From Afipia massiliensis (lineage in GTDB: Bacteria; Pseudomonadota; Alphaproteobacteria; Rhizobiales; Xanthobacteraceae), in assembly GCF_014203115.1 (NCBI RefSeq), contig NZ_JACHIJ010000002.1, positions 186,001 through 250,000 of the forward strand: DNA of 64,000 nt, in the 5' to 3' direction. Numbering within the stretch: the first letter of the stretch is position 1; each line of letters begins with the position of its first letter. A program made the position numbers and the translations under genes. Positions 17,692 to 27,317 of the stretch are shown here, piece after piece. A model generated the notes under the pieces. The model saw only the letters and a list, made by a program, of their open reading frames with translations. It searched no databases and was not told where the DNA came from.

Positions 17692-19014
17692 TCAGTTCTT
17701 TTCGATGCGGATGACCTGCGGACGGCCGGTTATCACCCGATCTTGCTGGACGGCATGCAGGGCACGGCGCACCGCATCCTCAGTGGTGGCGTAGGTAATG
17801 AGGATGACAGGCACCGGCGATGGTTTGCCGCGCGTATTTGTCGGTTCGACTGTGCCATCAGGATGACGCTGCACGATCGATTCAATGGAAATTTTCTGCT
17901 CGGCGAGACGCGTCGCGATGGTCGCAGCCGTTCCGGCAAGGTCGCGCGCCATCAGGCGAATATAGTAGCCACCTTCATGACGCTTCATCGGCGCCTTGGT
18001 TGTGGTTTTTAGCTTCGCAATCGGCCGTCCGAACGGCGCAGCACGAATACCACGTGCGACATCCGCGATGTCGGCGAGCACCGCCGACGCGGTCGCTGCA
18101 CCACCGGCGCCGGGGCCGACCAGCGTGATCGGCGGAAATCCCTCGCCGTCGATGGTGACCGCATTGGTCACATCCATGACCTGCGCAATCGAGGATGACT
18201 TCGGCACCATGGTCGGATGTACGCGCTGCTCGATTCCGGACTCGGTGCGCACCGCGACGCCAAGCAGCTTGACGCGATAACCGAGTTCCTCGGCCGCGCG
18301 CAGATCTTCCGGCGCAATCGATGAAATGCCTTCGACGTAAACCGCGCTCTGATTGACTTTGGTGCCGAACGCAAGGCTCGCGAGAATGGCGAGCTTCTGC
18401 GCGGTATCATGTCCATCGACGTCGAACGACGGATTGGCTTCGGCATAGCCGAGCCGCTGCGCATCCTTGAGGCATTCCGCGAACGACAATCCCTCGCGCT
18501 CCATCCGTGTCAGGATGTAATTGCAGGTGCCGTTGAGAATGCCGTAGACGCGATGAATGTCGGTGCCCGCGAGACCTTCGCGCAACGTCTTGATGACGGG
18601 AATTGCCGCGCCCACCGCGGCTTCGTAGTTGAGTGCGCCGCCGTGTTTTTCGGCCAGCGCAGCCAAGCGAGAACCGTGCTTGGCGATCAGCGCCTTGTTC
18701 GCGGTGACCACCGATTTGCCGTTCCGCAGAGCCGCTTCGATAGCCGACAACGCCGGTTCACCGGAACCGCCCATCAGTTCGACGAAGCAGTCGATCTTCG
18801 GATCGTTGGCGAGCGCCAGCGGGTTCTTCGCCCACTCGAGGCCGCGCAGATTGAGCCCGCGCTTCTTGGCTTTTGAACGCGCTGACACTGCGACAACCCG
18901 GACGCCACGGCCACACCGCGCCGACAAGACCCTGCTCTGACTTTCGATCAGGCGGACTACCTCGGCACCCACGGTGCCGAGGCCCGCGATACCCACCTTG
19001 AGTGGTGCGACCAT
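17692..19014 (-). CDS. hom: Homoserine dehydrogenase
   Basis: 440 residues. The N-terminal NAD(P)-binding motif is GIAGLGTVGAEVV, the catalytic domain includes GILNGTCNYILTRME and DVDGHDTAQKLAILA, and a C-terminal ACT domain (about 350-435, HEGGYYIRLMARDLAGTAA) is probably for threonine feedback control. The enzyme reduces aspartate semialdehyde to homoserine, the branch point to threonine and methionine. It begins 24 bp after the aminotransferase stop, and that adjacency is common in alphaproteobacteria. Monofunctional, without an aspartokinase domain. Confidence 0.95.
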   Translation of the reverse strand: MVAPLKVGIAGLGTVGAEVVRLIESQSRVLSARCGRGVRVVAVSARSKAKKRGLNLRGLEWAKNPLALANDPKIDCFVELMGGSGEPALSAIEAALRNGKSVVTANKALIAKHGSRLAALAEKHGGALNYEAAVGAAIPVIKTLREGLAGTDIHRVYGILNGTCNYILTRMEREGLSFAECLKDAQRLGYAEANPSFDVDGHDTAQKLAILASLAFGTKVNQSAVYVEGISSIAPEDLRAAEELGYRVKLLGVAVRTESGIEQRVHPTMVPKSSSIAQVMDVTNAVTIDGEGFPPITLVGPGAGGAATASAVLADIADVARGIRAAPFGRPIAKLKTTTKAPMKRHEGGYYIRLMARDLAGTAATIATRLAEQKISIESIVQRHPDGTVEPTNTRGKPSPVPVILITYATTEDAVRRALHAVQQDRVITGRPQVIRIEKN

Positions 19015-19038
19015 TTTGCTGAAAACCTGCCGGAAAAA

Positions 19039-20256
19039 TTACCGCCGATTGGCGAGCGGAACCACGTTGTGCAACGATTCAACGCCAGTTTCAAGGAAGC
19101 GCCGGATATTGCGGGCTGCCTGGCGAATGCGCTGCTCGTTTTCCACCATCGCGATGCGGACATAGCCCTCGCCATGCTCGCCGAAGGCGACGCCGGGCGA
19201 CACAACGACACCGGATTTTTCCACCATGAGTGTGGCGAACTGCATGCTGCCGACTTCGCGGAACTTCTCCGGCAGCGGCGCCCAGGCGAACATTGACGCA
19301 GCCGGCGGCGGAATATCCCAGCCCGCGCGGCCAAAGGTTTCCACCAGCACGTCGCGGCGCTTGCGGTAGGTGTCACGCATTTCCTTGATGCAATCCTGCG
19401 GACCATTCAGCGCAGCCGTGGCGGCGACCTGAACCGGTGTGAACGCACCGTAGTCGAGGTATGATTTGACGCGGGTCAGCGCAGCGATGATCCGCTCATT
19501 GCCCACCGCAAAGCCCATGCGCCAGCCGGCCATCGAGAACGTCTTCGACATCGACGTGAATTCGACCGTGACATCGATTGCACCCGGCACCTGCAAAACG
19601 GATGGCGGCGGCACGCCGTCGAAATAAAGCTCCGCATAGGCCAGATCGGACAGAATAAATATCTCGTGCTTCTTCGCGAACGCGACGAGGTCCTTGTAGA
19701 AATCAAGTGAGGCGACATAAGCCGTCGGGTTCGACGGATAACACGCGATCATCGCAATCGGCTTGGGGATCGAGTGAATAATCGCCTTCTCGAGCGCGCT
19801 GAACAGTTCTGGAGTCGGCTCGGCAGGAACAGAGCGAACCACGCCGCCCGCCATCAGGAAGCCGAAGGCGTGGATCGGATAGCTCGGGTTCGGCACCAGC
19901 ACCACGTCACCGGGCGACGTGATCGCCTGCGCAACGTTGGCGAAGCCTTCCTTGGAACCGAGTGTCGCAACGACCTGGGTTTCCGGATTGAGTTTCACGC
20001 CGAAACGGCGCTCGTAATAGGCAGCCTGCGCACGACGCAGGCCTGTGATGCCCTTCGACGCGGAATAACGGTCGGTGCGCGGCTTGCCGAGGGTCTCCTT
20101 GAGCTTCTCGATCACATGCGGCGGTGTCGGCAGGTCCGGATTTCCCATCCCGAGATCGATGATGTCGGCCCCGGCGTTCCGCGCGGCCGCCTTGGCCCGA
20201 TTGACTTGCTCGAACACGTAAGGCGGCAGACGGCGGATACGGTAAAACTCTTCCAT
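19039..20256 (-). CDS. PLP-dependent class I/II aminotransferase (AlaC / LL-DAP aminotransferase type)
   Basis: 405 residues. The Schiff-base lysine is K238 in TSMSKTFSMAGWR. Other family residues are in DLGMGNPDLPTPPHV, CYPSNPTAYVA and a C-terminal EHGEGYVRIAMVENEQR. It most resembles the aminotransferases annotated as LL-diaminopimelate aminotransferase or, in enterics, alanine transaminase AlaC. The position as first gene of an operon with hom suggests amino-acid metabolism in the aspartate family, but in this lineage the Dap succinylase pathway is usual, so alanine or glutamate-pyruvate transamination is at least as likely. Confidence 0.85.
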   Translation of the reverse strand: MEEFYRIRRLPPYVFEQVNRAKAAARNAGADIIDLGMGNPDLPTPPHVIEKLKETLGKPRTDRYSASKGITGLRRAQAAYYERRFGVKLNPETQVVATLGSKEGFANVAQAITSPGDVVLVPNPSYPIHAFGFLMAGGVVRSVPAEPTPELFSALEKAIIHSIPKPIAMIACYPSNPTAYVASLDFYKDLVAFAKKHEIFILSDLAYAELYFDGVPPPSVLQVPGAIDVTVEFTSMSKTFSMAGWRMGFAVGNERIIAALTRVKSYLDYGAFTPVQVAATAALNGPQDCIKEMRDTYRKRRDVLVETFGRAGWDIPPPAASMFAWAPLPEKFREVGSMQFATLMVEKSGVVVSPGVAFGEHGEGYVRIAMVENEQRIRQAARNIRRFLETGVESLHNVVPLANRR

Positions 20257-20476
20257 GGGTCGGGCTCCGAAGGCCGGTAAAACCGGCGGTAACAGACGAG
20301 ATCAGTAACGTGTTTTGCACCGAAGTGGAATTCGGCACGTTGGCTAGAAGGTGCGGAATTTCAGCATATTACGCGGATTCGGACGCAATGCGGGAGGACC
20401 CGCACCAGAATTTGCATTTTTGCGATTGAATCGTGGTCTTTTTAGCACCACCGGGGGTTGCGGCGAAGCGCAAATC

Positions 20477-20764
20477 TCAGTTGGTGCGGCGCTGGGCGGC
20501 TTTGGCGCCGGAGGCCTGCCGATCGCGGGCCGCGAGCAAATCCTTCTCCAGCCTGTCCTGCTGGGCCTGATCCAGCACCGTTTCCTGACGGGGCGCCGGC
20601 AGGTCATGGACGGGCAAATACTCTGCCGGGGTTGCAGGCCGCGCTGGCGTATTTGCAGGCAGCCCGACCAAGGGTGCGTCAGCGATCGTGGACGCGCAAC
20701 CGCCGAGCGCAACGCCCAGCAGCAGCAAGCCGGCCCAAGCCGGCGACTGCCGAACCCGCTGCAT
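20477..20764 (-). CDS. Small outer-membrane lipoprotein
   Basis: 95 residues from ATG at 20764 (an in-frame GTG four codons earlier is also possible). The N-terminus has a signal peptide ending in the lipobox LGGC, with the lipidated Cys at about residue 23. The mature region is Pro/Ala-rich, then charged and helical (DQAQQDRLEKDLLAARDRQ). No domain is recognised. It is divergent from phaC and isolated from the aminotransferase operon by 220 bp. Such lipoproteins are common and poorly characterised in this family. Confidence 0.7.
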   Translation of the reverse strand: MQRVRQSPAWAGLLLLGVALGGCASTIADAPLVGLPANTPARPATPAEYLPVHDLPAPRQETVLDQAQQDRLEKDLLAARDRQASGAKAAQRRTN

Positions 20765-20996
20765 TTGACGTCGCACGGAAATACTTACGTCCTCTGGTTT
20801 CGATCGGCACGATTCCTGCTCCGTGGATGGGCAGGCGATGCGAACTTATCATCGGCGGAGAGCGTTAACCCCGGATAATCGTTGCCGCTGAGCAGACAGT
20901 GTTCATGAGGCTCTAATGTGACCGAAGTATTAATCATGCCGCAACGCAGCACATGCAAATCAGCAAGCCGATCCGAACTATGCCATGATGATCGTG

Positions 20997-21013
20997 CGAA
21001 CTCACAAAGTTCG
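20997..21013. promoter_or_regulatory. Small dyad in the phaC leader
   Basis: CGAACT-CACAA-AGTTCG, a 6-bp inverted repeat 34 bp upstream of the phaC ATG. It could be an operator or leader hairpin. It does not match the TGC-rich sites bound by PhaR in other alphaproteobacteria, so the regulator is unknown. Confidence 0.25.
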
Positions 21014-21046
21014 TGGCTGATCGAAACGAAAGTTCAGAAGTAAGCG

Positions 21047-22864
21047 ATGAGTGACACCCTGCTAAGCACCAAGACCGGCGAGAATGGCTCCACGAAAAGC
21101 TTCGATCCGGAGGCATTCTCGGCAAATCTTGCGCGCGCTCTTGAATCAAGCGGTCGCGCCCTCTCCGCCTATCTGAAGCCGCGTGAAAACGGTGAGGAAA
21201 AGGGCCGGCCACCCGGCGAACTCAACGAAGTGGTGAAGACGTTTACGTCGGTCGCCGAGTACTGGCTTTCCGACAAGGATCGTGCCGCCGACGTGCAGAA
21301 GAAGTTCGGCAAGGCCTATCTGGACTTGCTGACCAGCGCCGCGCGCCGTCTGTCGGGCGAGGCAACGACACCCGCAGCCGAACCGTCGCCGCGCGACAAG
21401 CGTTTCCATGATCCTGAATGGAAGACCAATCAGTTTTTTGATTTCATGATGCAGGCCTATCTGCTCACCACGCAGTGCGCGAACGACCTCGTCAAGAATG
21501 CCGACGGCCTCGATCCGCATACCCGCAAGAAAGCGGAGTTCTACGTTCAGCAGGTCACCAACGCGATTTCGCCGTCCAACTTTGTGCTGACCAATCCGGA
21601 AGTGCTGCGGCAAACGCTGGCAAGCAATGCCGATAACCTCGTTCGCGGCATGACGATGCTTGCGGAAGACATCGAGGCCGGACACGGCACGCTCAAGATC
21701 CGTCAGTCCGCTGGCAACCTCGAAGTCGGCCGCGATGTCGCGCTGACACCGGGCAAGGTCATCTACCAGAATGCGATCATGCAACTCATTCAATATTCGC
21801 CGGCGACGGAAACCGTCCTGCGCACGCCATTGCTGGTCGTGCCGCCGTGGATCAACAAGTTCTACATTCTCGATCTCAACAGGCAGAAGTCATTCGTCCA
21901 ATGGTGCGTCAATCAGGGCATCACGGTGTTCCTGATCTCATGGGTCAACCCCGACAAAACGCTCGGCGGCAAGACCTTCGAAGATTACATGCGCGAAGGC
22001 CCGCTGACGGCGATGGACGTCATCGAAAAGGCCACGGGCGAGATGCGCGTTCACACCATAGGCTACTGCGTGGGCGGCACGCTGCTGGCGACGACGCTGG
22101 CGTGGCTCGCGGAGAAGCGCCAGGTCCGCGTGACCTCAGCAACGTTCCTCGCCGCCCAGGTCGATTTCACCCATGCCGGCGACCTGCTTGTATTCGTCGA
22201 CGAGAGCCAGATTTCGAATCTTGAACGCGACATGAAACAAACCGGCGTGCTCGAAGGCAGCAAGATGGCGATGGCCTTCAACATGCTGCGTTCGAACGAC
22301 CTGATCTGGTCGTACGTCGTCAGCAATTATCTCAAGGGCAAGGAGCCGGCGGCATTCGACCTGCTGCACTGGAATTCGGACGCTACCCGGATGCCGGCGG
22401 CGAACCATTCCTACTACCTGCGCAATTGCTATCTCGAGAACCGGCTGTCCACTGGCACCATGGCGATCGACAACACCCAACTCGATCTCTCCAAGGTGAA
22501 AGTGCCGATCTACAATCTCGCCACCAAGGAAGATCACATCGCGCCAGCTGAATCCGTGCTCTATGGCTCGCAGTTCTTCGGCGGCCCGGTCAAATACGTA
22601 CTGGCCGGATCGGGCCACATTGCAGGCGTGGTCAATCCGCCGGAGCTGGAAAAATACCAGTACTGGACCAATGACCGCACCGGTGACATCACGCTCGCCG
22701 ACTGGGTCAAGGATGCGCAGGAGCACAAAGGCTCATGGTGGCCGGACTGGCGCTCGTGGGTCGAGTCGATCGACGCCGAACAGGTGCCCGCACGCATTCC
22801 CGGCACCGGACCTCTGGAAGCCATCGAAGACGCGCCGGGAAGCTATGTCCGGGTCCGCGCCTGA
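21047..22864 (+). CDS. phaC: Class I polyhydroxyalkanoate synthase PhaC
   Basis: 605 residues, typical of class I. The lipase-like box is G339-Y-C341-V-G343-G with the catalytic cysteine replacing serine. The triad is completed by Asp in NLATKEDHIAP and His in LAGSGHIAGVVNPP near the C-terminus. PPWINKFYILDL and SWVNPD are further signatures. The enzyme polymerises (R)-3-hydroxyacyl-CoA, usually 3-hydroxybutyryl-CoA, into storage granules. phaA, phaB, phasin and phaR are not adjacent, as is usual in this lineage where phaC stands alone. Confidence 0.96.
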   Translation: MSDTLLSTKTGENGSTKSFDPEAFSANLARALESSGRALSAYLKPRENGEEKGRPPGELNEVVKTFTSVAEYWLSDKDRAADVQKKFGKAYLDLLTSAARRLSGEATTPAAEPSPRDKRFHDPEWKTNQFFDFMMQAYLLTTQCANDLVKNADGLDPHTRKKAEFYVQQVTNAISPSNFVLTNPEVLRQTLASNADNLVRGMTMLAEDIEAGHGTLKIRQSAGNLEVGRDVALTPGKVIYQNAIMQLIQYSPATETVLRTPLLVVPPWINKFYILDLNRQKSFVQWCVNQGITVFLISWVNPDKTLGGKTFEDYMREGPLTAMDVIEKATGEMRVHTIGYCVGGTLLATTLAWLAEKRQVRVTSATFLAAQVDFTHAGDLLVFVDESQISNLERDMKQTGVLEGSKMAMAFNMLRSNDLIWSYVVSNYLKGKEPAAFDLLHWNSDATRMPAANHSYYLRNCYLENRLSTGTMAIDNTQLDLSKVKVPIYNLATKEDHIAPAESVLYGSQFFGGPVKYVLAGSGHIAGVVNPPELEKYQYWTNDRTGDITLADWVKDAQEHKGSWWPDWRSWVESIDAEQVPARIPGTGPLEAIEDAPGSYVRVRA

Positions 22865-23018
22865 GAATAACACCTGCCCGACATTGGCCTCGCATCGTCA
22901 ATCGTCTATGACTTCACACGTTATTGCTTCGTCGACTCGCCCCGTCCCATGACGGGACGGTGAAGGCATTTCCACCCGCCTCCGGGCAGGCCTTGCAAGA
23001 TTGGAAGGAAAAACGTCG

Positions 23019-23417
23019 ATGACACGTGAACTGTTCTGGCTGACGCTGACCGTTATTTTCACAGGCTTGCTCTGGGTGCCCTACATTCTCAATCGCTGCC
23101 AGGTGCGCGGCCTTAGCGGCACCCTGGCGAACCCGTCGCGCAACGACAAGCCACAGGCCGAATGGGCCAACCGCCTGATGTTTGCCCATGACAACGCCGT
23201 CGAAAATCTTGTGATCTTCGCGCCGCTGGTCCTGATCCTCAATGCGGTCGACTATTCGACCAAATGGACCGTGCTTGCCTGCGCCGTTTACTTCTGGTCC
23301 CGCGTTGCGCATCTGATTGTTTACACGATCGGTGTTCCTGTCCTGCGCACACTCGCCTTCACCGTCGGATTTATCGCACAGGCCGTTCTCGCGCTGGCGA
23401 TTTTCAAGATCCTCTGA
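23019..23417 (+). CDS. MAPEG-family membrane protein
   Basis: 132 residues from ATG at 23019 with GGAAGG 11 bases upstream. Four hydrophobic helices are present: FWLTLTVIFTGLLWVPYIL, a second around NLVIFAPLVLILNA, a third around WTVLACAVYFWSRVAHL, and a final one in LRTLAFTVGFIAQAVLALAIF. The RVAHLIVYTIGVPVLRTLAF pattern is that of bacterial MAPEG proteins (membrane-associated eicosanoid and glutathione metabolism). The enzymatic role in bacteria is mostly unknown. It is followed by a strong terminator shared with argC. Confidence 0.82.
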   Translation: MTRELFWLTLTVIFTGLLWVPYILNRCQVRGLSGTLANPSRNDKPQAEWANRLMFAHDNAVENLVIFAPLVLILNAVDYSTKWTVLACAVYFWSRVAHLIVYTIGVPVLRTLAFTVGFIAQAVLALAIFKIL

Positions 23418-23441
23418 TCGCGCGACATCGCCGGTCAAACA

Positions 23442-23472
23442 AAAAGGGACGGCTGATCGCCGTCCCTTTTTT
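23442..23472. terminator. Bidirectional intrinsic terminator between MAPEG gene and argC
   Basis: Stem AAAAGGGACGGC (23442-23453), loop TGATC, stem GCCGTCCCTTTT (23459-23470), followed by more T residues. With A on one side and T on the other it works for both convergent transcripts. Confidence 0.9.
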
Positions 23473-23498
23473 CTTTCGTATGTCCGCTATGTGATGTC

Positions 23499-24557
23499 TT
23501 ACGGGAACATCGGCGGCTGGTCGATGCCCACCGTCTCCGGAAAGCCAAGCACCAGATTCATGTTCTGCACGGCCTGGCCCGAGGCACCCTTGGTAAGGTT
23601 GTCGAGCGTCGAGATGATGATCGCCCGGCCAGCGATACGGTCAGCAGCCACACCGATGAACGTCATGTTCGAGCCGCGCACATGCCGCGAATGCGGTGTC
23701 TTGCCGAACGGCAGGACGTGAACGAACGGTTCCTTCTCGTATTGCTTGACCAAAATCTCGTGAAGATCCTGTGCAATCTTCCCTCGCCGGCCCCGCACGT
23801 AGATGGTCGAGAAGATGCCGCGGTTCATGGGAAGAAGATGCGGCGTAAATGACACGACGACATCCTTGCCGGCAGCCTTTGAGAACTCCTGATCGAGTTC
23901 GGCCATATGCCGATGCTGGCCGACGCCATAGGCATTGAAGCCCTCGGAAACTTCCGAGAACAGCATCTCCTCTTTCGCCGAACGCCCAGCTCCGGTCATG
24001 CCCGACTTGGCGTCGATGACGATTTCGTCCGGCTCGATCGCCTTGGCCTTCAGCAACGGGATCAGCGGCAACTGTGCGCAGGTCGTGTAGCAACCGGGAT
24101 TGGCAACCAGCCGCGCCCTCTTGATGTCGCGCCGATAGATTTCCGCCAGCCCGTAGACGGCCTCCTTCTGCAGGTCGAGCGCGTAATGCTCGTGGCCATA
24201 CCACTTGGCGTAGGCCGCAGGATCTTCCAGCCGGAAGTCCGCCGACAGATCGACGATCTTGATGTCAGGGTCCTTGGCAAAAACGTCCTTCAACACCTTC
24301 TGCGTGGTGGCGTGCGGCAGCGCGCAGAACACCAGATCGAGCCCGGCGTTGGCCCAGTCGACCTCGTCGATCGTCACCAAGCGCGGAAGATCGTATGGCG
24401 CGAATTGCGGGAACACGTCGCCCATCATCTGCCCGGCACGCCGGTCGGCAGTCAGCACAGCGATTTCCACTCGGGGATGGCGCAGCAACAGCCGCACGAG
24501 CTCCGCCCCGGTGTAGCCGGAGGCGCCAAGGATGCCGATCTTCTTCTTCGTGCTCAT
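23499..24557 (-). CDS. argC: N-acetyl-gamma-glutamyl-phosphate reductase
   Basis: 352 residues. The NADP-binding GILGASGYTGAEL is at 8-20, and the catalytic C156 lies in VANPGCYTT, with DAKSGMTGAGR and HRHMAEL completing the active site. It carries out the third step of arginine biosynthesis, reducing N-acetylglutamyl phosphate to the semialdehyde. The start ATG overlaps the stop of the upstream PaiB-like gene (ATGA), so translation is likely coupled. The other arg genes are not nearby. Confidence 0.96.
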   Translation of the reverse strand: MSTKKKIGILGASGYTGAELVRLLLRHPRVEIAVLTADRRAGQMMGDVFPQFAPYDLPRLVTIDEVDWANAGLDLVFCALPHATTQKVLKDVFAKDPDIKIVDLSADFRLEDPAAYAKWYGHEHYALDLQKEAVYGLAEIYRRDIKRARLVANPGCYTTCAQLPLIPLLKAKAIEPDEIVIDAKSGMTGAGRSAKEEMLFSEVSEGFNAYGVGQHRHMAELDQEFSKAAGKDVVVSFTPHLLPMNRGIFSTIYVRGRRGKIAQDLHEILVKQYEKEPFVHVLPFGKTPHSRHVRGSNMTFIGVAADRIAGRAIIISTLDNLTKGASGQAVQNMNLVLGFPETVGIDQPPMFP

Positions 24558-25240
24558 GGCGCGATCCCTTCGTGCACAGTGCTCAACATTTCGTTTTCTT
24601 CAATGGCAACAAAAGCCTGCGGGCGCGCGGCGCGCATCGCAGCCGACAGTGTTTGTGCGCCCGCCGACTTCTGTAAGGCCAAAGCGCCGGTCACCGCAAC
24701 ATGGTCCGCATCCGATTTGTGCTGGTTCAGCTTGAAGCTGCCCTCAATCTCCTCGACGGTCATGACCAATCCCACGATCGCTTTCATCATCGCCTCGCGA
24801 CGGCCTGCCGACATCTTGTCCATCGTCCAGGGCCGCTTCGGCGCAAGGTCGCTTTCGAACCGGGCACTGGCCTGGTTCAGGTGATCAGGCAGTTGTTGTC
24901 CTGTCATCACCCGAACCGGACCCGTCATGTGAACCGTCTGATAGAGCCATGTCGGCACCTGATCGGGCGAAACGTACCAATCCGGTGACACATACGCATC
25001 CGCATCGCTTACGGCGAACAGCCACGGCGTCACGCCGTCGGCGTGGCCGATAAGGGGATTGTGACGAGCAAGATGAAAGCAAAGCAGCGGCGTCCCATCG
25101 CTTGCATACTCGATGTGGAACGGCACCGGAGACGCGACCGGCTTTTGGCCGTCGTGAGCGCAGGCCAGCCCAAATCCACGCGCGGAAGCAAACGCGAGGC
25201 AAGCAGCTCGATCAACTCGGAAGGCGGGCGGAACGTACAT
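24554..25240 (-). CDS. PaiB-family FMN-binding protein
   Basis: 228 residues from ATG at 25240, preceded by AGGAG. The opening MYVPPAFRVDR, the segment HIEYASDGTPLLCFHLARHNPL and the later DLAPKRPWTMDKM and GSFKLNQHKSD are hallmarks of the FMN-binding negative transcriptional regulator (PaiB) family with a split-barrel flavin fold. In Bacillus PaiB affects sporulation and protease genes, but most members are probably flavin or heme-linked enzymes. It is coupled to argC by a 4-bp overlap, though no role in arginine synthesis is known. Confidence 0.85.
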   Translation of the reverse strand: MYVPPAFRVDRAACLAFASARGFGLACAHDGQKPVASPVPFHIEYASDGTPLLCFHLARHNPLIGHADGVTPWLFAVSDADAYVSPDWYVSPDQVPTWLYQTVHMTGPVRVMTGQQLPDHLNQASARFESDLAPKRPWTMDKMSAGRREAMMKAIVGLVMTVEEIEGSFKLNQHKSDADHVAVTGALALQKSAGAQTLSAAMRAARPQAFVAIEENEMLSTVHEGIAP

Positions 25241-25413
25241 TGCAAACTCCTGCTTCAGCGAGGAGCCGCCTGAGATCAAACCGCGTGTTTTGGGAGTAAA
25301 GCATGCCGCGGACCGTCTCCGGCGGCACGAAAGGTGATCTTAAACGCGATCAACCGCCCATACCGCGAGAATGCGGCGGCGGCGGGCAGCGATGATGGTT
25401 GCGTTCAAAGTCA

Positions 25414-25439
25414 TGGGCGCGGATATAAATCCGCGCCCA
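25414..25439. terminator. GC-rich hairpin downstream of the MBL-fold gene
   Basis: TGGGCGCGGAT (25414-25424), loop ATAA, ATCCGCGCCCA (25429-25439) form an 11-bp perfect stem 28 bp beyond the stop of the leftward metallo-beta-lactamase-fold gene and about 170 bp upstream of the PaiB-like gene. There is no T run, so it may be a weak or Rho-assisted terminator or a mRNA 3' protector. Confidence 0.45.
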
Positions 25440-25466
25440 ATTCCCGTCAAGTCGTGTTCCGTCGGC

Positions 25467-26456
25467 TCAGATGGACGGATTCCAGGGTGCCGGCACCCAG
25501 CGATACCCGGTGCCATCCTTCTCGATGTTGGCGAGTCCCGGGAACGGGTAATGGAAGCCCTGCACGCGCATCCTGTCCGCCGCGAGCATGTCATAGACCT
25601 TGCGACGCGTCTTTTCCGCCTGAGGTCCGTCCTGATCGAACGACGCCTGCCAGCCGGGATTTCGCACGAAAATATCCGGAATGTTGGTGACATCAGACTG
25701 GACGAACACCTTGTCGGCGCCAGAAGACAGCACGTACGACGTGTGGCCGGGGGTATGGCCAATGGTTTCGACCGCAAGCAGTCCCGGCGCGATATCCTTG
25801 CCCCACTCATAGGGCGTGACTTTCTTCTTCAGCCCTGCCTCAAAGACGCGACGGTTGTTCTTGAACAGGCCTTCCATGCGGCCAGCAGGAGCGCGGCTCA
25901 TCTCGCCATCGTCCATCCAATATTTCCATTCGACCGCCGGCACGAGAACCTCTGCGTTCGTAAATGCCGGCTGACCGTCAGCAGTCAGCAATCCGTTCAC
26001 GTGGTCGCCATGGAAATGTGAAATCACAACCATGTCGATCGCCTTGGAATCGATCCCTGCGGCGGCAAGGTTGCTGGCAAACTGTCCCGCAGCGCCTTTG
26101 CTGCTGGCGAAGGTTGCAGGTCCGTTGCCCGTATCGATGACGATGAGTTTGCCGCCGGTGTTGATGACAAGCGGTCCGAAATACACCGTTACGGAGTCGC
26201 GTGGCCGAAATGCTTTTTCGAGCGAGGCGTTCACTTCCTCTTTCTTCGCATTCGTCACAAAATTTTCGGCCAGCGGAAATGTGGCGGCCCCGTCCGAAAC
26301 CACGGTCACTTCGGCGTCGCCGACCTTGTAACGATAGAAGCTCGCGTTCTGCTTGCCGGCAACGGGTGCCGCCGCCTTAACAGGAAGTACGGGTAACAAA
26401 GGGGTGGCCGCGAGAGCAGCAGCACTGGTCAGCGCGTGACGTCGTGTGAGATCCAT
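25467..26456 (-). CDS. Secreted metallo-beta-lactamase-fold hydrolase
   Basis: 329 residues. A Tat-like signal peptide with TRRHALTSAAALAATPLLP is followed by the mature enzyme. The metal motif H147-F-H149-G-D151-H152 (ISHFHGDHVNG) is intact, with later ligands in IGHTPGHTSYVL and FVQSDVTNIPDIF. The fold is used by lactonases, glyoxalases and beta-lactamases; the subgroup looks like periplasmic MBL proteins related to quorum-quenching lactonases, but the substrate cannot be assigned. It stands alone, with a leader of 170 bp shared with the 3' side of the DedA gene. Confidence 0.82.
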   Translation of the reverse strand: MDLTRRHALTSAAALAATPLLPVLPVKAAAPVAGKQNASFYRYKVGDAEVTVVSDGAATFPLAENFVTNAKKEEVNASLEKAFRPRDSVTVYFGPLVINTGGKLIVIDTGNGPATFASSKGAAGQFASNLAAAGIDSKAIDMVVISHFHGDHVNGLLTADGQPAFTNAEVLVPAVEWKYWMDDGEMSRAPAGRMEGLFKNNRRVFEAGLKKKVTPYEWGKDIAPGLLAVETIGHTPGHTSYVLSSGADKVFVQSDVTNIPDIFVRNPGWQASFDQDGPQAEKTRRKVYDMLAADRMRVQGFHYPFPGLANIEKDGTGYRWVPAPWNPSI

Positions 26457-26625
26457 CGTGTTTCTCCCGGTTTGTGAAATTCAAATGCCGCTGTTTTTCG
26501 CGGTCCTTCACATGCCGCCCTGTTGCAAACCATTCGCAGCACGCCCACGCACGACAACCGGCGCGTCAGTTTAACACCACTTCGCGACAGCTATTCCCGA
26601 TCACAAACAGTTTGAAATGGCCCGG

Positions 26626-27144
26626 TCACATGAGCAGTTTGACGCCGAGCATGCCTGGCGCCATCAACAGGCCAGCCCACAGGAATGCGGAGGCGAAGTT
26701 CGCAAACTGGAAGTGCCAGTACTCCATTTCGACAATGCCCGCGACGAGCGGCACGGTCGCGCGCAACGGCCCGGAAAAGCGGCCGATAAAAATGCCAAGC
26801 ACACCCCACTTTTGCATAAACCGTTCCGCGCGCGGCAGCATGTCGGGAAAACTCGACATCGGCCACATGTGAGCTATTCGGTCGTGAAACCTGACCCCGA
26901 TCCAGTAGGAGACCCAGTCCCCCATCGCCGCACCGAGCCCGCCCGCAATCCACACCGGCCAGAAGCTGATGCCGCTGACGCCGATCAGTGCGCCGATCGA
27001 TACCAGTGCGCCCCACGCCGGAATGACCAGCGAAAGAAACGCGAGAGATTCCGCGAACGCGAGCGCGAACACGACGGGCACGGCCCACATCTGATGGTCG
27101 CGGACAAATTCGGCGATCCCGCGAGTCATTTCCTCGAACGTCAT
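26626..27144 (-). CDS. DedA-family membrane protein
   Basis: 172 residues from ATG at 27144; a TTG four codons earlier is an alternative. It has several hydrophobic helices, and the SNARE-associated/VTT core includes FAESLAFLSLVIPAW, GAAMGDWVSYWIG and the G/FIGRFSGPLRATVPLVAG motif with the conserved Arg residues. DedA proteins are lipid scramblases or carriers (undecaprenyl phosphate or phosphatidylethanolamine recycling) needed for envelope homeostasis. It is divergent from parE. The protein is on the short side for the family, but the core motif is complete. Confidence 0.85.
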   Translation of the reverse strand: MTFEEMTRGIAEFVRDHQMWAVPVVFALAFAESLAFLSLVIPAWGALVSIGALIGVSGISFWPVWIAGGLGAAMGDWVSYWIGVRFHDRIAHMWPMSSFPDMLPRAERFMQKWGVLGIFIGRFSGPLRATVPLVAGIVEMEYWHFQFANFASAFLWAGLLMAPGMLGVKLLM

Positions 27145-27317
27145 GCAATGTCCCAATCCCGACTTTTATCGAATCTGCCGGTTCCCCTTAATTCCAAGTA
27201 CCACGACTGGAACTGCCTTGTTCGGGAACCGCCTGCGTCACATTTACCGCCCCAACCGTGGCATAGTAACAGCCAGCGATTCGTCCCCTGATCACGATCT
27301 ATCAAGATTTAAGAGAT